This document shows, in pieces, positions 15,490-23,462 of a stretch of DNA of 29,504 nt. The notes beneath the pieces are model-generated. The model was given only the letters and a program-made list of their open reading frames with translations, was not told where the DNA came from and did not search any database. Source of the stretch: an uncultured Catenibacterium sp. (GTDB lineage Bacteria > Bacillota_I > Bacilli_A > Erysipelotrichales > Coprobacillaceae); the NCBI RefSeq assembly GCF_900540665.1, contig NZ_UQGV01000016.1, positions 1 to 29,504 on the forward strand. The letters are read 5' to 3'. Each line of letters starts with the position of its first letter. The first letter of the stretch is position 1. Position numbers and translations under genes: made by a program.

Positions 15490-16742
15490 TAGTGATCTAA
15501 GAAGTCCTTTAGACGTTTAGAGCGTGAAGGATGTTTTAATTTTCTTAAAGCCTTTGCTTCAATCTGTCTGATACGTTCACGAGTAACGTTGAATTCTTTA
15601 CCTACTTCTTCAAGTGTTCTTGTACGTCCATCATCTAGACCAAATCTAAGTCTTAATACTTTTTCTTCTCTATCTGTAAGTTCTAATAATACTTCATTTA
15701 ATTCATCTTTTAATAATTCGTTAGATGCATAATCATCAGGGCTCATAGCACCTTCATCTTCAATGAAGTCACCTAAATGAGAATCATCTTCTTCACCGAT
15801 AGGTGTTTCTAAAGAAACTGGTTCTAAAGAAATCTTCTGGATTTCTCTTACCTTTGCAGGTGTCATGCCATCCATCTTGTCTGCGATTTCTTCAGCAGTT
15901 GGTTCTCTACCTAATTCCTGAACAAGCTGTCTCTGGATACGAGTTAACTTGTTGATAGTTTCTACCATATGTACTGGAATACGGATAGTACGTGCCTGAT
16001 CGGCAATAGCACGAGTAATAGCCTGTCTAATCCACCATGTTGCATATGTAGAGAACTTAAATCCTTTTGTATAATCGAACTTTTCTACAGCCTTAATAAG
16101 ACCCATGTTACCTTCCTGGATTAAATCTAGGAATAACATACCACGACCTACATATCTCTTAGCGATAGATACAACTAATCTTAAGTTTGCGGCAGCAAGT
16201 TCCTTTTTAGCCTGTTCATCACCTTCGAGAATACGTTTTGCAAGTTCAATTTCCTGTTCATGAGTTAATAAGTCTACACGACCAATTTCCTTTAAATACA
16301 TCTTAACAGGATCATTGATCTTTACGTTAGAACCTAACTGATTCATATCATCATCGTCATCAGACTGGTTATACATCTTATTTGTATCACCAAAGTCCAT
16401 ATCTAGATCATTACCAAAGTCTAGATTAGCAATGTCATCATCATCAGTATCATCATCACTATCTACTTCTAAGCCTTCAAGATCATCAAGACCATCTGCT
16501 CCTCCAGCCATGAAGTCATCATCTATTTCTAATGCATCTAAACCGTCTTCGATTTCGATGTTATTTTCATTAATTGCATCAATTAGGTTTTCATATGCTT
16601 CATCATCTAAATCATATCTAGACTGAAAAGCATCTAAGTCATCTTGAGTTAATCGGTTGCCTTTATGCTTAGCAGCATCAATCAACATTTTTTCAAGTTC
16701 TTCAAGAGTAATAACCTGTACTGCTTTTTCCTTTTTTGCCAT
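15489..16742 (-). CDS. sigA: RNA polymerase primary sigma factor
   Basis: The housekeeping sigma-70 factor. Region 1.1-like helices span about 1-60. An unusually acidic linker follows (31 Asp/Glu among residues 61-132). Region 1.2 has DPVKMYLKEIGRV, region 2 YVGRGMLFLDLIQEGNMGL with KGFKFSTYATWWIRQAI (2.3-2.4), region 3 RIPVHMVETINKL, and region 4 has the HTH TLEEVGKEFNVTRERIRQIE. Length 417. The SD AAGGAG is part of the last dnaG codons, only 2 bp separating the genes, and the stop overlaps trmK. The promoters in this window (TTGACA/TATAAT types, several with TGn) fit a sigma factor of this class. Confidence 0.97.
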   Translation of the reverse strand: MAKKEKAVQVITLEELEKMLIDAAKHKGNRLTQDDLDAFQSRYDLDDEAYENLIDAINENNIEIEDGLDALEIDDDFMAGGADGLDDLEGLEVDSDDDTDDDDIANLDFGNDLDMDFGDTNKMYNQSDDDDDMNQLGSNVKINDPVKMYLKEIGRVDLLTHEQEIELAKRILEGDEQAKKELAAANLRLVVSIAKRYVGRGMLFLDLIQEGNMGLIKAVEKFDYTKGFKFSTYATWWIRQAITRAIADQARTIRIPVHMVETINKLTRIQRQLVQELGREPTAEEIADKMDGMTPAKVREIQKISLEPVSLETPIGEEDDSHLGDFIEDEGAMSPDDYASNELLKDELNEVLLELTDREEKVLRLRFGLDDGRTRTLEEVGKEFNVTRERIRQIEAKALRKLKHPSRSKRLKDFLDH

Positions 16743-16744
16743 AG

Positions 16745-18511
16745 CTACTCCTTTTTCAAATCAATTAGTTTCTGGAGAATCTCAGCTTTTGCGCTAGGCG
16801 CAAGAACATCCTTGAACTGCTGCTGCAGTTCCTGTTCACGAATATTCTTGGTATTTTCTGTAATTCTCGCAATATAATCATCAATCACTTCTTTTTGATA
16901 AGGGAGTGGAAGTGAACACTCCGCAATATCTGTCAATGCATTCACAAGAGTTGAATGAGAACTCCCAATCTTATCGATGAGGTTTGCTACATCCATTGTC
17001 TTATGTGTACGATAATAATCTCTAATATAAGCGGCCAATGCACGATATGTATCATTATGCATAAATCCTGCTTTTGCTTCATAAATATCACTGACCTGAC
17101 GGTCATTCAACATATAGAATAATAAATTCTTTTCTGCCAAAGTATATTTATCTAGAATAGGACGCTGGTCCTGGATTGTTTCTATACGATTTTGAGAGAA
17201 TTGTTCACGATGTTCTAGAATAGCGGAACTATTGAGCAGCTGTTCTTCAATGATTTCCTTAGGGAAATCAGTTAGTGATGAAAGCTTCGCAATATAATGT
17301 CCACGATCAATTCTATCTTCTATCTTCCCAATCTTCTCACATGCTTTAACAAGCAGAGTTTTACGATCTTCATAATTACGTAAATCAAGTCTTGAACATT
17401 CAAAGGCCATCATGAAGTCAATAGGACTTAATGTATCCTTTAAAACAGCATCAAGACCTTCTATACCTTCAGTTGATAAGATTTCATCTGGATCTCGTCC
17501 ATCAGGTAAAAGAACGATTTTGACTTTAAAGCCCTGCGATGTCAACAAATCACTGGATTTCATTGCAGCAGCCTGACCTGCCATATCACCATCTAAGCAT
17601 AAATGAATCGTACGTGTCATACGCTTCAACATTCTTAAATGATCTTTAGTAAGAGCTGTCCCCATCAAGGCAATACAGTTATCATGATGAGCACGATGCA
17701 TCGCAATCACATCCATGAACCCTTCATTAATATAGACAAACCCTGCCTGACGAACTGCTTCTTTAGCACGATGGTAATTATAAAGTGTTTTACCTTTGAT
17801 AAATATATCGGACTCTGGTGAGTTCATATATTTAGAATTCTTATCCTGTGCTTTATAAACTCTTCCTGAAAAACCGACAACTTTTCCAAATTCATCATAA
17901 AGAGGGAACATGACACGATCATGAAAACGATCATAATGACGTTCATTCTCTAAAACTAGGCCTGATTTGACCTGAGCCACTTCAGTATAGCCTTCTTTTT
18001 GGAAACGTTCATGTAGAATGGATTTTTCTGGCGCATAACCAATCCCAAACATCTTGATGAGTTCATCATCAAAACCACGATGACGTAAATAATCAAGTGC
18101 CTGTTTACCTGACTGGGTATAGAGATAATACATATAAAGCTTTAATGCAAAAGCATGCATATCATAAAGAGGCGCAAGCGCCTCATCTACTTTCACGACA
18201 CGCTTCTCTAGTGAATAGCCGGACATATCAACATGTCCAAACTCTGCCACTTTCATAACGGCTTCTACGAAAGGAACCTTCAAATATTCCTGGATGAATG
18301 TGAAGACATTCCCTCCGTTGCCGCATACAAAACATTTATAAATCTGTCTTGATTGTGAAATAGATAAAGATGGATGATTATCATCATGGAAAGGACAGAT
18401 AGCCATATAGTTCTTGCCTTTTTTATGAAGTTCAAGGTACTGGCCCATCACATCAACGATATCTACGCTTTGTCTGATTTCATCAATCTTTTCCTGTGAT
18501 AATCTTGCCAT
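16745..18511 (-). CDS. dnaG: DNA primase
   Basis: It makes RNA primers for replication. The N-terminal CHC2 zinc ribbon has Cys39, His42, Cys60 and Cys63. The RNA-polymerase/Toprim core shows GRVY, EGFMDVIAMH and DGDMAG (acidic metal sites). The remaining C-terminal 180 residues form the helicase-binding region, which is poorly conserved as usual. Length 588 is normal. It begins 13 bp after glyS, with AGAGGA upstream, and ends 2 bp before sigA. The dnaG-sigA pair is the classic macromolecular synthesis arrangement of Bacillota. Confidence 0.97.
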   Translation of the reverse strand: MARLSQEKIDEIRQSVDIVDVMGQYLELHKKGKNYMAICPFHDDNHPSLSISQSRQIYKCFVCGNGGNVFTFIQEYLKVPFVEAVMKVAEFGHVDMSGYSLEKRVVKVDEALAPLYDMHAFALKLYMYYLYTQSGKQALDYLRHRGFDDELIKMFGIGYAPEKSILHERFQKEGYTEVAQVKSGLVLENERHYDRFHDRVMFPLYDEFGKVVGFSGRVYKAQDKNSKYMNSPESDIFIKGKTLYNYHRAKEAVRQAGFVYINEGFMDVIAMHRAHHDNCIALMGTALTKDHLRMLKRMTRTIHLCLDGDMAGQAAAMKSSDLLTSQGFKVKIVLLPDGRDPDEILSTEGIEGLDAVLKDTLSPIDFMMAFECSRLDLRNYEDRKTLLVKACEKIGKIEDRIDRGHYIAKLSSLTDFPKEIIEEQLLNSSAILEHREQFSQNRIETIQDQRPILDKYTLAEKNLLFYMLNDRQVSDIYEAKAGFMHNDTYRALAAYIRDYYRTHKTMDVANLIDKIGSSHSTLVNALTDIAECSLPLPYQKEVIDDYIARITENTKNIREQELQQQFKDVLAPSAKAEILQKLIDLKKE

Positions 18512-18524
18512 CTATTATGTCCTC

Positions 18525-19901
18525 TTAGTTAAAACGTGTTTTATCTGCGATATAATCTTTTAACTGATCAATTGGTAATCTGATCTGTTCCATAGTGTCA
18601 CGATCTCTTACAGTAACGCTATGATCTTCAGCTGTATCGAAGTCTACAGTGACACATAATGGTGTACCAATTGCATCCTGTCTTCTATATCTCTTACCAA
18701 TCTGACCTGCCTGATCATATTCACAATAGAAGTCTTTCACTAATTCGTTATAAAGTGCCATTGCTTCATCAGACTGTTTCTTAGTAAGTGGTAATACTGC
18801 CACTTTTACTGGTGCTAATGCAGGATGGAAATGCATTACTTTTCTTACATCACCATTTTCAAGTTTCTGTTCTTCGAATGCATCTGCAAGAACTGATAAG
18901 AATAAACGGTCAGCACCTACTGATGGTTCAATAACGTATGGAAGATACTTTTCATGAGTGTCTGGATCTAAGTATTCTAAGTTCTTCTTAGAATATTCCT
19001 GATGACGTCCTAAGTCATAATCAGTACGATCTGCGATACCCCATAATTCACCCCATCCAAATGGGTATAAGTATTCGATATCTGTTGTTGCTTTAGAGTA
19101 GAAAGAAAGTTCTTTCTGGTCATGGTCTCTGTATCTTAAGTTTTCTTTTTTGATACCTAAATCATATAAGAACTGCATACAATCATGACGCCATTTTTCA
19201 AACCATTCTAAGTCTTCATTTGGTTTTGTAAAGAATTCAAGTTCCATCTGTTCAAATTCTCTCGTACGGAAAATGAAGTTACCTGGAGTGATTTCGTTAC
19301 GGAATGACTTACCAATCTGTCCAATACCAAATGGTAATTTCTTACGTGATGTTCTCTGAACATTCTTGAAGTTTACAAAGATACCCTGAGCAGTTTCTGG
19401 TCTTAAGTAGATCTTGCTCTTAGCATCCTTTACAACACCCATAGATGTTTCAAACATTAATTCGAACTGTCTGATATCTGTGAAATCATGTCCACCACAT
19501 TCAGGACATGCGATGTTATGTTCTCTAATAAAAGTCATCATTTCTTCTGGAGTCCATCCATCTGGATGTAATTCAGGATCATAAGCTTCAATTAATTTAT
19601 CCGCTCTATGTCTTGATTTACACTGTTTACAGTCAATAAGTGGGTCATTGAAGTTGCCTACATGTCCACTTGCCTGCCAAACTCTTGGATTCATAAAGAT
19701 TGCAGAATCAATACCTACGTTGTAAGGACATTCCTGAACGAATCTCTTCCACCATAAGTTTTTGATGTTGTTCTTTAACTGGACACCCATTGGTCCGTAA
19801 TCCCATGTATTTGCGAGTCCATCATAGATTTCTGATCCCTGATAGACAAAACCTTCACCTTTTGCATGTGCAATTAGTTTTTCCATATCTTTTGTAGCCA
19901 T
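18525..19901 (-). CDS. glyS: glycyl-tRNA synthetase (single-chain, homodimeric type)
   Basis: A class II synthetase that charges tRNA-Gly. It is the eukaryote-like alpha2 form, not the separate GlyQ/GlyS of many bacteria. Recognisable parts: N-terminal EGFVYQGSEIYDGLANTWDY, a zinc-binding insert with CKQC and CPECGG, motif 2 FRNEITP and REFEQMELEFF, motif 3 EPSVGADRLFL, and the C-terminal anticodon domain VKVAVLPL. Length 458 is usual. AAGGAGG precedes the ATG. It is the promoter-proximal gene of glyS-dnaG-sigA-trmK. There is no T-box in the leader. Confidence 0.96.
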   Translation of the reverse strand: MATKDMEKLIAHAKGEGFVYQGSEIYDGLANTWDYGPMGVQLKNNIKNLWWKRFVQECPYNVGIDSAIFMNPRVWQASGHVGNFNDPLIDCKQCKSRHRADKLIEAYDPELHPDGWTPEEMMTFIREHNIACPECGGHDFTDIRQFELMFETSMGVVKDAKSKIYLRPETAQGIFVNFKNVQRTSRKKLPFGIGQIGKSFRNEITPGNFIFRTREFEQMELEFFTKPNEDLEWFEKWRHDCMQFLYDLGIKKENLRYRDHDQKELSFYSKATTDIEYLYPFGWGELWGIADRTDYDLGRHQEYSKKNLEYLDPDTHEKYLPYVIEPSVGADRLFLSVLADAFEEQKLENGDVRKVMHFHPALAPVKVAVLPLTKKQSDEAMALYNELVKDFYCEYDQAGQIGKRYRRQDAIGTPLCVTVDFDTAEDHSVTVRDRDTMEQIRLPIDQLKDYIADKTRFN

Positions 19902-19925
19902 ATTTTCCTCCTTGAGATAAGAAAT

Positions 19926-19946
19926 GACTTAGGAAAACCCTAAGCC
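19926..19946 (-). promoter_or_regulatory. leader hairpin of glyS
   Basis: On the minus strand GGCTTAGG/CCTAAGTC (8 bp with one G-U wobble, 5-nt loop) lies between the promoter and the SD. The wobble only pairs in the minus-strand RNA. There is no T-run after it, so it is not a terminator. It could stabilise the 5' end or bind a regulator. Confidence 0.45.
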
Positions 19947-19967
19947 ATGAACTTTATAGTCCTATTA

Positions 19968-19996
19968 TTTATACCCTTATAGTGTATATTTGTCAA
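19968..19996 (-). promoter_or_regulatory. near-consensus sigma-A promoter of glyS-dnaG-sigA-trmK
   Basis: On the minus strand: TTGACA (19996-19991), an exact 17-bp spacer, and TATAAA (19973-19968). The transcript would begin about 60 bp before the glyS ATG. No other convincing promoter is visible between glyS and trmK, so this probably drives the whole operon. Confidence 0.85.
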
Positions 19997-20014
19997 CCAA
20001 TCATAAGGGTATAA
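19969..20014. repeat. 12-bp inverted repeat bracketing the glyS promoter
   Basis: TTATACCCTTAT (19969-19980) and ATAAGGGTATAA (20003-20014) are a perfect inverted repeat with 22 bases between. One arm overlaps the -10 and spacer; the other lies just upstream of the -35. The arm centres are about 34 bp apart, near three helical turns, which would suit a looping or dimeric repressor. It could also be chance in AT-rich DNA next to a terminator. Confidence 0.5.
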
Positions 20015-20039
20015 AAAAGAACCTTTCCTAAGAAAGGTT
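20013..20039 (-). terminator. intrinsic terminator after the hydrolase gene, sharing its stop codon
   Basis: On the minus strand AACCTTTC/GAAAGGTT (20039-20032 with 20027-20020), an 8-bp stem with a 4-nt loop, then C and six T residues (20018-20013). The hydrolase TAA (20040-20038) begins the stem. It separates the recO transcript from glyS. Confidence 0.8.
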
Positions 20040-20961
20040 AGATATAAGTACGTGCGTTTAACCAGGCAAGAATATCTGTATAGACATTGATACGATCCTT
20101 GCCAAATAGTAATGCATGACGTTTGTTGTCATAAATTTTTAATGTGATATCGGACATACCAAGTGTTTTATAGTTATGATAGATCAATTGTGCATCTTTA
20201 CCTAGACGAGTGAGAGGATCAAGCGCACCTGAAGCAACCCATGTAGATAAGTAAGTCGGTGTTTTCTGATATGTCTCTTCACTATTAGCATGTCTAGAAA
20301 TCTTATAGATATCACTATAGCCTTTGACTGTATAAGAGAAATTCGTCAATGTATCATTAGAAAATCTATCTACTATTTTTTCATTATCTGTAAGATAAGA
20401 GAATGGATGATCATCATTGAAACAACGAGAAAGCTTTAATCTACTTCTTAATGCAAGCTTATTTAAATGATATCTTTCACCCTTCACCAACTTAAAGAAA
20501 TTAAAACAAAGATTCTTATAGCGATATGCTCTTACACCAGACACAGCCCCCATCAACAACATTCCCTGGAAATAATCACCAAAGCGTGCTGCATATTCAC
20601 GAATCATCTGTGCACCAAGACCAGTTCCTAAATAAAAATAAGGTGTATCCGTATAGCGTGCCATCATGATTTTCTGTAGATGATGCATATCCTTCATCAA
20701 ATGATCAAGTACTTCTCCTTTTCCAAAATAACCCTGTTCAAAATCAATCAGTGAATGACCATGTCCGACCATATCACTCACTACGACAACATATCCTTTA
20801 TCACACATGAAATTCGCAAAATGATCATAGTTACATGCATTTTCATTGAGATCATGCTGTACAAATAAAACAGCTTTAACTCTAATGATCACCTGTGGTT
20901 CATAAATGAAAAAGTGAACATGTATATGTAGTGTTGATGTATAAGTTTCTTCATGCTTCAT
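20038..20961 (-). CDS. alpha/beta hydrolase (lysophospholipase-like) lacking the nucleophile serine
   Basis: A 307-residue cytoplasmic protein with the fold and order of the serine aminopeptidase S33/monoglyceride-lipase family: VLFVQHDLNEN (oxyanion strand), VVVVSDMVGHGHS, a cap domain, then ASGALDP (acid Asp) and NKRHALLFGKD (His). At the nucleophile elbow the expected GHSMG is GTGLG (112-116), so the serine position is Gly114. The codons are plain, with no frameshift. Either it is a non-enzymatic member or another residue acts. It follows recO by 15 bp with a strong SD (GGGGAGGAA) and is the last gene before a terminator. Biological role unknown. Confidence 0.8.
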   Translation of the reverse strand: MKHEETYTSTLHIHVHFFIYEPQVIIRVKAVLFVQHDLNENACNYDHFANFMCDKGYVVVVSDMVGHGHSLIDFEQGYFGKGEVLDHLMKDMHHLQKIMMARYTDTPYFYLGTGLGAQMIREYAARFGDYFQGMLLMGAVSGVRAYRYKNLCFNFFKLVKGERYHLNKLALRSRLKLSRCFNDDHPFSYLTDNEKIVDRFSNDTLTNFSYTVKGYSDIYKISRHANSEETYQKTPTYLSTWVASGALDPLTRLGKDAQLIYHNYKTLGMSDITLKIYDNKRHALLFGKDRINVYTDILAWLNARTYI

Positions 20962-20976
20962 ACATCATTCCTCCCC

Positions 20977-21714
20977 TCATATCCATTCCTTCACAAAACG
21001 CAACGCATTGAGATATATTCCACAATATTCGTCAATATAATACTCAAATATAAACAATATCTCTTTAAGTACAGATTCATCTATAGACAATGTATCAATA
21101 TGCGCCATCGGCGTCTTATAAATATGACGTATTGCCTTTAAAGCTTCTATAGACATCTGTACATCCTTTGGTGTTTGATGCTTATGGCATACAAACCCAC
21201 CATCTACAAGTGAAAAAGAAGTGACTGATGTATGTCCACAATGGACACACCCGTCTACTTCTAACTCTATTCCGTTATCTTTCATAATAAAGACAAGAAT
21301 CAATGCATAAATCAATTTATATGAATATCCTGTATCTATTGCCTTAAGTGCATCAGCCAAAAATGCATAAGTATCTAGATCTGGTTTATTTTCAGGAACA
21401 TAGCGATAATAATATTCCAATAAACATTGTGCAAGAATATCTGTTTCTATATGGTGCTGGATATGTGTATAGTATTCAATTCCTGTTGCACGTACAAGCG
21501 TAGACAAACCTTTACGTATATTCAATTCAAATAAGCTTAATGTAGAAGGTGTCACTCCACGGGCGTTTTTAGAATTAATCTTTCTAATTCCTTTTCCATA
21601 GACAGATATGCGACCATAGTCATGTGTATAAATAGAAAGGATAGCATCAGATTCTTTTGAAGGTGTTATTTTAAGTACAACCCCTTCTGTTTTCTCAATA
21701 TTATGAGTAATCAT
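20977..21714 (-). CDS. recO: DNA repair protein RecO
   Basis: It mediates RecA loading and strand annealing in RecFOR recombinational repair. An N-terminal OB fold opens with EGVVLKITPSKESDAILSIYT and YGKGIRK. The helical C-terminal domain has a zinc-binding CVHCGH with a later FVCHKH. I chose the ATG at 21714-21712 (MITHNIEKTEG), as in related RecO starts, although the frame is open to a TTG at 21729 with AAAGGA upstream. Both lie inside the end of era. Length about 245 is normal. The era-recO order is the standard one. Confidence 0.93.
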   Translation of the reverse strand: MITHNIEKTEGVVLKITPSKESDAILSIYTHDYGRISVYGKGIRKINSKNARGVTPSTLSLFELNIRKGLSTLVRATGIEYYTHIQHHIETDILAQCLLEYYYRYVPENKPDLDTYAFLADALKAIDTGYSYKLIYALILVFIMKDNGIELEVDGCVHCGHTSVTSFSLVDGGFVCHKHQTPKDVQMSIEALKAIRHIYKTPMAHIDTLSIDESVLKEILFIFEYYIDEYCGIYLNALRFVKEWI

Positions 21715-22597
21715 CCTGGTTGTAACCAAATTCCTTTAAATACTGTGCTTTATTACGCCAGTCTTTTTCTACCCTTACAAAGAGTGAAAGCTTAACAGGA
21801 ACACCTGCAAAACGCTTCATATCACGTCTTGCCTGGTCTTTGATCTTCTTGATCATTGTCCCCTGCTTACCAATAATAATACCTTTCTGGCTCTTTCTAT
21901 TCACAATAATGACAGCCATAATGTCTAATCCATTTTCATCTTCAATCCACTGTTCAATTTCTATTGCCACATCATGTGGAATTTCATCATGAGTGAAATA
22001 AAGAATCTTTTCACGGATGAATTCAGCCATAATAAACTGTTCTGGATGGTCTGTAATTGTATCTTCTGGATAAATAGCTGGACCTTCTGGTAAATCCTGT
22101 TTTACAGTTTTAATTAATTCATCCACATTATCTCCATTAAGTGCACTGATTGGGATGATTTCCTTAAAGTCCATCATCTGATTCCATTCAATCAATTTAT
22201 CCATTAATTCATCTTTTGAAAGAAGATCTGCCTTATTTAAGACAAGATAGACAGGACATTCTGCTTTCTTAAGTTTTTCTACAATAAAGCGGTCCCCCTT
22301 ACCAATACGTTCATTGGCTGGTTCAATAAATAAAATCACATCAGTTCCTACAATACTATTTAAAGCTGTTGTATTCATAAATGAACCTAAACCATCCTGT
22401 GGCTTATGAATACCTGGTGTATCTAAAAATACAATCTGTGCTTCATCATCTGTATAAACACCCTGAACTGTATTTCTAGTCGTCTGGGCAGTAGGTGATG
22501 TAATGACTAATTTTGTCTTTAAAATATGATTTAATAAAGTAGACTTTCCTACATTAGGACGTCCTACAATACTTACGAAACCTGATTTATAACTCAT
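21701..22597 (-). CDS. era: GTPase Era
   Basis: An essential GTPase that binds 16S rRNA in 30S maturation. G1 GRPNVGKS (12-19), G3 DTPG, and G4 NKAD are present, followed by a C-terminal KH domain with the GIIIGKQG loop that contacts RNA. Length 298 is typical. Its ATG overlaps the cdd stop by four bases (ATGA) with AGGAGG upstream, and its 3' end overlaps recO, so cdd, era and recO are translationally linked. Confidence 0.97.
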   Translation of the reverse strand: MSYKSGFVSIVGRPNVGKSTLLNHILKTKLVITSPTAQTTRNTVQGVYTDDEAQIVFLDTPGIHKPQDGLGSFMNTTALNSIVGTDVILFIEPANERIGKGDRFIVEKLKKAECPVYLVLNKADLLSKDELMDKLIEWNQMMDFKEIIPISALNGDNVDELIKTVKQDLPEGPAIYPEDTITDHPEQFIMAEFIREKILYFTHDEIPHDVAIEIEQWIEDENGLDIMAVIIVNRKSQKGIIIGKQGTMIKKIKDQARRDMKRFAGVPVKLSLFVRVEKDWRNKAQYLKEFGYNQDDYS

Positions 22598-22989
22598 AAA
22601 TCCTCCTCACTAAAACTTCTAGGTAATAATTCATAGATATTTGTCACTTCATAGTGATCTCTTGCCCCTAATACAATAGGTGTATCAGGCTTTAAAAGTT
22701 CACTCAATACCTGACGACATGAACCACAAGGAGAAATCAATGTAGGTCCATCTCCGACAATTGCAAGTGCTTTAATATCCTCTTTACGGTAACCTTGACA
22801 ATAAGCCTGAAATACTGCATTACGTTCAGCACACATTGTAGAACCAAAAGCTGCATTTTCAATATTGGCACCATAAATCATCTTGCCATCATTGAGTTCA
22901 CAGCAAGCCCCTACTAAAAAGTGTGAATAAGGGGCATAAGCATTTTCTCTTGCCTTAAATGCTTCATCTACTAGATATTGATAATCCAT
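22594..22989 (-). CDS. cdd: cytidine deaminase
   Basis: It deaminates cytidine and deoxycytidine to uridine forms in pyrimidine salvage. Zinc ligands and catalytic residues: Cys53 and Glu55 in CAERNA, and Cys88 and Cys91 in PCGSC. It is the small tetrameric type (131 residues). Start ATG overlaps the ybeY stop (TAATG). In Bacillus dgkA lies between ybeY and cdd; here it is absent. The product would feed the pyrimidine-nucleoside phosphorylase encoded at 4927. Confidence 0.96.
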   Translation of the reverse strand: MDYQYLVDEAFKARENAYAPYSHFLVGACCELNDGKMIYGANIENAAFGSTMCAERNAVFQAYCQGYRKEDIKALAIVGDGPTLISPCGSCRQVLSELLKPDTPIVLGARDHYEVTNIYELLPRSFSEEDL

Positions 22990-23456
22990 TAGACTCCCTC
23001 TCTTTCAATACTTAAGGCGCCTAAAATCTCATCCTGTAAATCAAACATTTCCTTTTCCTGTTCATCAGTCATATGATCATAACCAAGTAAGTGGAGAATA
23101 CCATGTGTAAATAAGAAACACATTTCTCTTCTTAAAGAATGACCATATTCTTCTGCCTGTTTCTTTGCATGATCTACAGAAATAAAAATATCCCCTAAGG
23201 TTCTAGGCATGCCTTCCACATAAAACTGATCATTATCTTCCATCGCAAAACTTATAACATCAGTAGAACGATCTATATGACGATATTCTCTATTAATTTC
23301 ATGGATTCTTTCATCATCCACAAGTACACATGATACTTCTACATCATCTTCAATTTCTAAAGTCTTTAAAGCCTGTTCAATAATAGCTGTAAAATCCTGT
23401 TCATAATTATTTTCAAAGTTATCTATTTCATTATCAAATACAAAATCTATATTCAT
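22989..23456 (-). CDS. ybeY: endoribonuclease YbeY
   Basis: A zinc-dependent rRNA maturation and ribosome quality-control nuclease. The HGxLHLxGYDH motif is intact (His118, His122, His128). The preceding RSTDVISF and GDIFIS segments also match. Length 155 is normal. It starts 6 bp after the ABC transporter stop with AAAGGGTGA as SD, and overlaps cdd at its end. phoH, the common upstream neighbour, is replaced here by the ABC exporter gene. Confidence 0.96.
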   Translation of the reverse strand: MNIDFVFDNEIDNFENNYEQDFTAIIEQALKTLEIEDDVEVSCVLVDDERIHEINREYRHIDRSTDVISFAMEDNDQFYVEGMPRTLGDIFISVDHAKKQAEEYGHSLRREMCFLFTHGILHLLGYDHMTDEQEKEMFDLQDEILGALSIEREGV

Positions 23457-23462
23457 TTATGA

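Noticed and set aside
16432..16626. Serine-rich plus-strand frame
   Set aside because: It is the antisense of the Asp-rich part of sigA (GAT/GAC read backwards gives ATC/TCA-type codons) and has no ribosome site.
19902..20037. T-box riboswitch upstream of glyS
   Set aside because: The leader from the promoter is only about 60 bases, with no T-box sequence or antiterminator; just one small hairpin.
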